Shown piece after piece: positions 6,501 to 8,231 of a DNA stretch of 8,231 nt. The notes under the pieces were generated by a model that was given only the letters and a program-made list of their open reading frames with translations, was not told the DNA's origin and searched no databases. Made by a program: the position numbers and the translations under genes. The DNA is from Bacteroidales bacterium UBA1711. GTDB taxonomy: Bacteria; Bacteroidota; Bacteroidia; Bacteroidales; P3. Positions within the stretch are counted from its first letter, which is position 1. Every line of letters starts with the position of its first letter. The stretch is from contig DCJB01000117.1 in NCBI GenBank assembly GCA_002317325.1, forward strand, positions 1-8,231, read 5' to 3'.

Positions 6501-8231
6501 GCCACTGCGGCCACTTCCACCATTGCGGCTCCCGGCACGCAGTACTACACCGGCGTCCATGCCATTGGCGTTTCGGGCGAAGTGGAATACACTTTCACTA
6601 CCCCGTTCCAGTGGGACGGCACCAGCAATATCATGCTGACCACCTTTATGAACCAGGCACCCGGCAGCAGCCAGTCCAGTTCCGGCTTCTACGGCCTCAG
6701 CACCGACTGCGGTGTCACCCGCACCGGCTATCGCTATCAGGACGGCACTGCCTGGACCACATCCAACCTCACCTCGGGCAACACGGGTTCGACCAACAGC
6801 TATCGTCCCAACGTGGTGTTCGTCACCCCCTGCGACTCTACGGTCTCCTGCGTCTCGCCCAATGTGGTGGTTGACAGTTTCGTCAATGGCGACCTCTACC
6901 TCTCGTGGGCTCCCGGCTATCTCGAGACCTCTTGGGATGTGGATTACCGCCATGCGGACTCTGCGCAGTGGATTAACGACGCTTCGGGCACCACTTCCAC
7001 CTCGCACGTCATCATGGGTCTCCCGCCCGATGTGCCTTACCAAATCCGTGTCGGCGCACTCTGTGGCGACTCCACCGCCTACGCCGTGTTGAACTACAGA
7101 ACTCCCTGCACGCCTGCTCCGGTTCCCTTCTACGAGAACTTCGACACCTGGGGCACCGGTTCGGCTTCTCCCACGCCTTCCTGCTGGTACAAGTATAGCA
7201 GCTATAGCGGCTACGGCACCACCTACCCCTACGTTTCCACCTCCTACGCGCATTCGGGCAGCAACTCGATGTATTTCTACTCCTACCTCTACAGCAGCTA
7301 TATGTATCTCTGTCTGCCTCTGCTGGCTCCTCCGCTCGACAGTCTGCAAATCAGCTTCTGGGCCTACCGCGCCAGCAGCTACACCTGCCCCATTCAGGTG
7401 GGCGTGATGAGCGACCCGTCCGACTTCAGCACCTTCACCAGCGTCGGAAACTACAACCCGGTCTATGGCAACGGCTGGACTCCCTTCGAGTGTCTGCTCA
7501 ACAACTACCATGGCAACGGTCAGTATATCGCATTGGCGTTCCCCATCAACACTTCGTCGAGTTATCCCTATGTCTATGTCGATGACATTGCCGTCGAGTA
7601 CATCAGCCCCTGTCCCCGCATCACCCACGTCACCTCGTTCAATGTGGCGCAGACGACTGCCACCATCGGCTGGGACACCACCGCAGCCACCGAGTATGAA
7701 CTTGAGTACGGCCCCACGGGCTTTGTCCGCGGCACTGGCACCTTCCTTAATACGTATGACGACACGCTGACCATCTCAGGTCTGCACGCCAGCAGCACCT
7801 ACGATGTGTATGTGCGCGGCATCTGCACCCCCGACACCGGCAACTGGTCGTTCCGCTACACCTTCAACACCGCTTGTGGCCTGATTGACTCCGTGCCGTT
7901 CTTCCAGAACTTTAACAACATCGGCACCAGCACCTCGGTTCATGCTCCCCATTGCTGGTACGGCACCTCTACCTACAGCACTTCCTATCCCTATCCCAGC
8001 GCCTCCTACAGCCGCAGCGGCGGCGGAGCCTCGATGTATATGTATCTGGACAACACCAGCGGCTACTACACCATGCTGCAGCTGCCCGCTGTTGACACCT
8101 CTGTGCTGCCCATGAATACGCTGCAGGTCGAGTTCAGTCTGCTCTCCGCCTACTCAGGCTACACCCAAGGCGTTGTCGTGGGTGTCTGCACCGGCCAGGG
8201 CATGACGGGCTTCGTCCCCGTTGACACCGTG
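435..8231 (+). CDS. Giant modular secreted surface protein (FN3 / cleaved-adhesin-like repeats), 3' partial
   Basis: The frame runs open from the ATG at 435 to the window edge (2599 codons, no stop, no frameshift). The start is chosen because a signal peptide begins there, an in-frame TAA lies at 399-401, and no other in-frame ATG intervenes. Residues 1-22 are a signal peptide and about 24-238 a unique N-terminal domain. FN3-like modules follow, alternating with seven cleaved-adhesin / choice-of-anchor-J-like modules and two unassigned X modules. The protein is rich in Ser, Thr, Tyr, Asn and Gly, with many Trp and regular Cys, as in extracellular beta-sandwich proteins. Related jelly-roll modules form the haemagglutinin/adhesin regions of gingipains and HagA in Porphyromonas, and similar arrays in other Bacteroidota are T9SS cargo. 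I infer an exported adhesin or matrix protein, and a T9SS tail would be expected beyond the window. No protease or glycosidase signature is visible. Ligand and exact function are unknown. Confidence 0.93.
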   Translation, partial: MKKHLLLFALLAAFFLPLASRAQTLADDYEFSTGVDTSKWITLSSPSTVWSPGSYYDDAASGVLSIGFSFPFCGNNYTQFSVATNGWLRLGSAAAVSSTQAGMFNGSYYNQYLPKISGVTKDLSTGSNGYVRYAVTGTAPNRIFVCEFALAYSLGSSYNADVKWQVQLYETGKVALVYGPTTPTNTPSGFHTGLASDGTDVVVISPSTHQPIYSTGGGYSTTFSTWHGANRYYEFTPIVVTCPRPVSVANNNIDTASADLSWTPAGTETEWLFSCSGNGFDTSFNVYDTTVSLTGLTANTLYSASVRALCSATDTSRARTISFRTICTPLVSLPYFMNFESATSGSSTTGSAFVNCWHRLNNGTSYGGYPYVNSSSTYNHTAGGSKGLYWYNSTTTGTYGDYQCIVFPAIDTTLYSISDLQLSMWAKVEGTSYNAAFQIGVMSNPDDITSFTQVGTVNINGNTAWTEYLTNFDNYYGDGRFVAIKANRGSSAWYAYVDDLKLSVAPDCPRVENIVASNPTTSTVDLRWTETGSATSWTVEYGPAGFTPGDTTGSIVYASDNNITLTGLSTNTAYDVYVTVDCGGDVGGVNSASFRTTCVSLDSLPYSQTFESASTGSSTTGSAFVNCWHRLNNGTTYGGWPYVSNSTTYNHTPGGSKGLYWYNSTTVGTYGDYECIILPSVDTDIYAINTLQLRFWAKASSSSYNPVFQVGVMSDPTNINTFAQVASINVGSTTQWNEYLASLTSFTGSGSYVAIRAVRASGAWYAYVDDITLELAPACPDVCSIVPANVGISSAALAWNTRGGLEIPSGYELEIVELDSVSTPTTYTSTSANYTFSGLTAGTSYKVRVRANCSTEDGPWDSVTFSTMTLPCVALDPTTLDTVLFSNGTSTYSGTLVNSSWGNTVCQFLFTAAELAAAGLTSGGIIGIDLGFSSSSSYNKEFSIYAGTTSRTSFSSASDMENPNDQTLVYGPTSHPTGTSGWQHYSFTEPFMWDGSSNLCFTTFMNQYGSSQSSSSFSGYYTSCSGNKNVYRYQDSNPFTLSNWNGGNAGSPNSYRPSIHFYTGGCAEYATCVEPLVMIDSTDPYNIYLSWAPGYQETSWDVEYRQGASGSWTSVESGTTNTNAVISSLTPATTYQVRVAALCSDSTAYAVTSVQTPCVAAPVPFTENFDNWGTGSGAATPACWYKYCNYNSYGTTYPYVSTSYAHSGNQSMYFYSDLYSSYMYLCLPLLQPAVDSLQVGFWAYRSSSYSCPIHVGVMDDPTDFATFTSVGTFNPVYGNGWTEFECALNTYMGSGRYIALAFPPNTSSSYPYVYLDDISVDYIPTCPRTTSVGTRHVASNAATVYWTPTLNATEYEVEYGIHGFPQGYGTFLTTTDDSIQITGLYSTTQYDVYMRSVCGSGDTSWTRSTTFTTACGELLAAQLPYVMDFESQPTGSSSSTTWIPCWNRINNGTSYYGYPYVSASTTYNHTANGTKGLYWYNTTTTGSYGDYQVVVLPAVDTLELPVNTLQLKFWAKSSSTSYYPVFLVGVMTNPTNISTFTQVATVNVGGNTNWTEYSVEFDGYTGYGQYVAIRANRPSSSWYAYVDDITLRRAPTCFEPTALSLDYVDSATATVVWTPDSRTYPVGYQCEYGPQGFIQGTGYVTTVYDDSIQMTGLASNTAYSLYVRAICGADDTSYAVRFDFRTECDGLNASDLPFNYGFEDATGTSSTSSINPCWKRLNNYTTNYPYPSSTTPHSGSKNLYFYSSSPYYSCLVMPAYNGGVNTLQMKFWSRASSANSTGYGNMEVGVMTNPYDISTFQLIETTNNPTTTWARQTVVFSNYRGSGKYIAFRKPATSAGYTYLDDISIDLIPNCPEMRDMTVVNIMGTSAYATWNYQNGVVTTMPTFDLECIEVQTATPAVTLTGITGLGQLLSGLTPNTQYKLRMRASCDAGEYGPWDSITFRTRCLAGGESTPSGTGTNQYSGVPVNSSWGNTVCQTVYTASELSSWGLTAGSIHGMKFTWTNNGSYTKQFTIFLNNTTATAATSTIAAPGTQYYTGVHAIGVSGEVEYTFTTPFQWDGTSNIMLTTFMNQAPGSSQSSSGFYGLSTDCGVTRTGYRYQDGTAWTTSNLTSGNTGSTNSYRPNVVFVTPCDSTVSCVSPNVVVDSFVNGDLYLSWAPGYLETSWDVDYRHADSAQWINDASGTTSTSHVIMGLPPDVPYQIRVGALCGDSTAYAVLNYRTPCTPAPVPFYENFDTWGTGSASPTPSCWYKYSSYSGYGTTYPYVSTSYAHSGSNSMYFYSYLYSSYMYLCLPLLAPPLDSLQISFWAYRASSYTCPIQVGVMSDPSDFSTFTSVGNYNPVYGNGWTPFECLLNNYHGNGQYIALAFPINTSSSYPYVYVDDIAVEYISPCPRITHVTSFNVAQTTATIGWDTTAATEYELEYGPTGFVRGTGTFLNTYDDTLTISGLHASSTYDVYVRGICTPDTGNWSFRYTFNTACGLIDSVPFFQNFNNIGTSTSVHAPHCWYGTSTYSTSYPYPSASYSRSGGGASMYMYLDNTSGYYTMLQLPAVDTSVLPMNTLQVEFSLLSAYSGYTQGVVVGVCTGQGMTGFVPVDTV
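504..1149 (+). other. N-terminal unique beta-rich domain of the giant protein
   Basis: Residues 24-238 occur only once in the protein and differ from all later modules. Key stretches are 'IGFSFPFCGNNYTQFSVATN' followed by 'GWLRLG' (about residues 70-95), then 'YVRYAVTG', 'FVCEFALAY', 'VKWQVQLYETGKVALVYG' and a closing 'YYEFTPI'. The pattern (F-x-F-P-F, then S/A-x-N-G-W/F, then W-Q-V-x-L-Y-E-T-G) resembles N-terminal beta-sandwich domains seen in other Bacteroidota surface proteins and loosely recalls nidogen-like domains. I cannot place it in a named family with certainty. Codon use here is less strictly C-ending than in the repeats, as if the repeats and this cap have different histories. 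Confidence 0.6.
1416..4679 (+). repeat. Super-repeat copy 1: J1-F2-J2-F3-X1-F4-J3-F5
   Basis: This eight-module unit of 3264 bp (1088 residues) is matched module by module by the next 3198 bp. Corresponding module starts are offset by 3264 (J1 to J4), 3270 (J2 to J5), 3228 (F3 to F7, X1 to X2) and 3201 (F4 to F8, J3 to J6, F5 to F9), all multiples of three. This is best explained by an in-frame tandem duplication followed by divergence and small indels. Confidence 0.8.
3051..3632 (+). repeat. X1: unassigned module between F3 and F4
   Basis: Residues 873-1066 match neither the FN3 nor the J pattern. Landmarks are 'STYSGTLVNSSWGNTVCQ' near the start, then 'FTAAEL', 'GIIGIDLGF', an 'FSIYAGTT' strand, 'FTEPFMWDG' followed by 'SNLCFTTFMNQ', 'VYRYQD', and 'NSYRPSIHF' at the end. 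It pairs with X2 (6279-6833), where most of these landmarks recur in the same order. I infer a beta-sandwich of about 190 residues. Similar 'EL..aG..I..i.f' and 'PF.WDG.SNL' strings occur in other Bacteroidota surface proteins, but I cannot name a family. Confidence 0.65.
4680..7877 (+). repeat. Super-repeat copy 2: J4-F6-J5-F7-X2-F8-J6-F9
   Basis: This is the second copy of the eight-module unit (1066 residues), directly abutting copy 1. J6 is strongly similar to J3: the run from 7285 to 7312 is identical over 28 nt to 4084-4111, and long runs such as 'TTYPYVSTSYAHSG' and 'NPVYGNGWT' are shared. J5 is the most divergent counterpart. J7, which starts at 7878, has 'LPAVDT' and 'NTLQ' as in J4 and may open a third copy. 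Confidence 0.78.
6279..6833 (+). repeat. X2: second copy of the unassigned module, between F7 and F8
   Basis: Residues 1949-2133 repeat X1: 'NQYSGVPVNSSWGNTVCQ', 'YTASEL', 'GSIHGMKF', 'FTIFLNNTT', 'FTTPFQWDG' followed by 'SNIMLTTFMNQ', 'GYRYQDG' and 'NSYRPNVVF'. The word VNSSWGNTVCQ is fully conserved between the copies, whereas the middle ('SSASDMENPNDQ' in X1 against an Ala/Thr-rich stretch in X2) is not. The conserved ends and variable middle suggest a stable core with changing loops. Function is unknown. Confidence 0.65.

Larger units (their letters stand above)
1150..7877 (+). repeat. Nine fibronectin type III-like modules (F1-F9) within the giant protein
   Basis: The modules are F1 1150-1415, F2 1959-2228, F3 2772-3050, F4 3633-3908, F5 4413-4679, F6 5226-5498, F7 6000-6278, F8 6834-7109 and F9 7614-7877, each about 88-93 residues. 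Each shows the FN3 signature: an early strand with 'L/V-x-W' (for example 'ADLSWTP'), a middle 'xVEYG' strand, a 'L-T-G-L-x-x-x-T-x-Y-x-V-x-V-R' E-F-strand block, and a closing 'F-R-T-x-C'. Each is framed by a Cys at or near its start (often C-P) and a Cys at its end, with a third Cys after the 'V-R' strand (ALC, ANC, AIC, SVC, GIC). F4 and F8 share 'LYLSWAPGY' / 'IYLSWAPGY'. F3 and F7 share 'GPWDS[VI]TF'. FN3 modules act as spacers or carbohydrate/protein contacts in secreted bacterial proteins. Confidence 0.85.
1416..8231 (+). repeat. Seven cleaved-adhesin / choice-of-anchor-J-like jelly-roll modules (J1-J7)
   Basis: The modules are J1 1416-1958, J2 2229-2771, J3 3909-4412, J4 4680-5225, J5 5499-5999, J6 7110-7613 and J7 7878-8231 (cut by the window edge), about 167-182 residues each. 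A shared skeleton runs through them: an 'LP[YF]xxxFE' or 'VPFxENFD' entry strand, a C-W pair, 'YPY[VP]S', an 'SG/KxLY' strand, 'VGVM[ST][ND]P' with 'TF' shortly after, then 'Y[VI]AI' and a closing 'Y[VL]DD[IL]' strand. The closing acidic pair is at residues 498-499, 769-770, 1316-1317, 1587-1588, 1845-1846 and 2383-2384. J1, J2 and J4 form one subtype ('KGLYWYN'), J3 and J6 a second ('SSYMYLCLPLL'), and J5 is divergent. In gingipain K-type adhesin domains this fold is a calcium-stabilised beta-jelly-roll. Calcium binding here is inferred. Confidence 0.8.

Noticed and set aside
5247..7628. 793-codon open frame on the minus strand
   Set aside because: It lies entirely antisense to the well-supported giant gene. 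Its Gly/Ala/Val-rich, low-complexity translation is the mirror of the GCC/ACC/GGC/AGC codons of the + strand. There is no promoter, leader or recognisable domain.
6167..7798. Short minus-strand frames at 6167-6361 and 7574-7798
   Set aside because: Both lie inside the giant gene, have no domain content, and sit in conserved sense modules (F7/X2 and J6/F9).
1416..7877. Repeats as a CRISPR array or insertion sequences
   Set aside because: The repeats are long, diverged and fully coding in one frame. There are no short identical repeats with unique spacers, no terminal inverted repeats and no transposase.
787..8115. Many 64-189-codon plus-strand frames in the other two frames
   Set aside because: They overlap the continuous sense frame. 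Their Pro/Ala/Ser- or His/Arg/Gln-rich translations are frame-shifted readings of ACC/GGC/AGC codons.
435..8231. Possible frameshift or pseudogene in so long a repetitive frame
   Set aside because: Reading every 60-base line in phase gave no stop and no loss of module pattern. All super-repeat offsets are multiples of three.

Overview
The window looks like a chromosomal segment of a Bacteroidota bacterium, most likely a gut- or rumen-type Bacteroidales. Three things point there: a type IX secretion (T9SS) C-terminal sorting domain on the gene that ends at 175, a promoter matching the Bacteroidetes -33/-7 pattern (ATTG, 20 nt, TATATTTG) with no Shine-Dalgarno sequence, and a giant secreted protein built from modules typical of that phylum. 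The genus cannot be read from the sequence.

Layout. Positions 2-175 are the last 57 codons of a secreted protein. A strong GC-rich stem-loop terminator follows at 194-228. Positions 229-434 are non-coding: three tandem 7-bp repeats, a C9 tract, A-tract direct repeats containing the promoter, and an AT-rich leader of roughly 115-120 nt. From 435 to the right edge (8231) there is one uninterrupted reading frame of 2599 codons with no stop. I checked it line by line and found no frameshift. Everything else that is open in this region, including minus-strand frames up to 793 codons, is a shadow of that gene.

The giant protein has a signal peptide, a unique N-terminal beta-rich domain, and then nine fibronectin type III-like (FN3) modules alternating with seven cleaved-adhesin / 'choice-of-anchor J'-like modules (J) and two copies of a third, unassigned module (X). 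The order is N-F1-J1-F2-J2-F3-X1-F4-J3-F5-J4-F6-J5-F7-X2-F8-J6-F9-J7(partial). Modules 1416-4679 and 4680-7877 are two tandem copies of the same eight-module unit J-F-J-F-X-F-J-F (about 3.2 kb, 1066-1088 residues each), and J7 may begin a third copy.

Interpretation. The two genes look like neighbouring T9SS cargo: large surface or extracellular beta-sandwich proteins of probable adhesive function. No catalytic domain is visible in the window. The most interesting points are the higher-order tandem duplication, the repeated X module, the regular three-cysteine FN3 pattern, about two dozen Bacteroidetes-type O-glycosylation motifs, and homopolymer tracts in and beside the promoter that could make expression variable.
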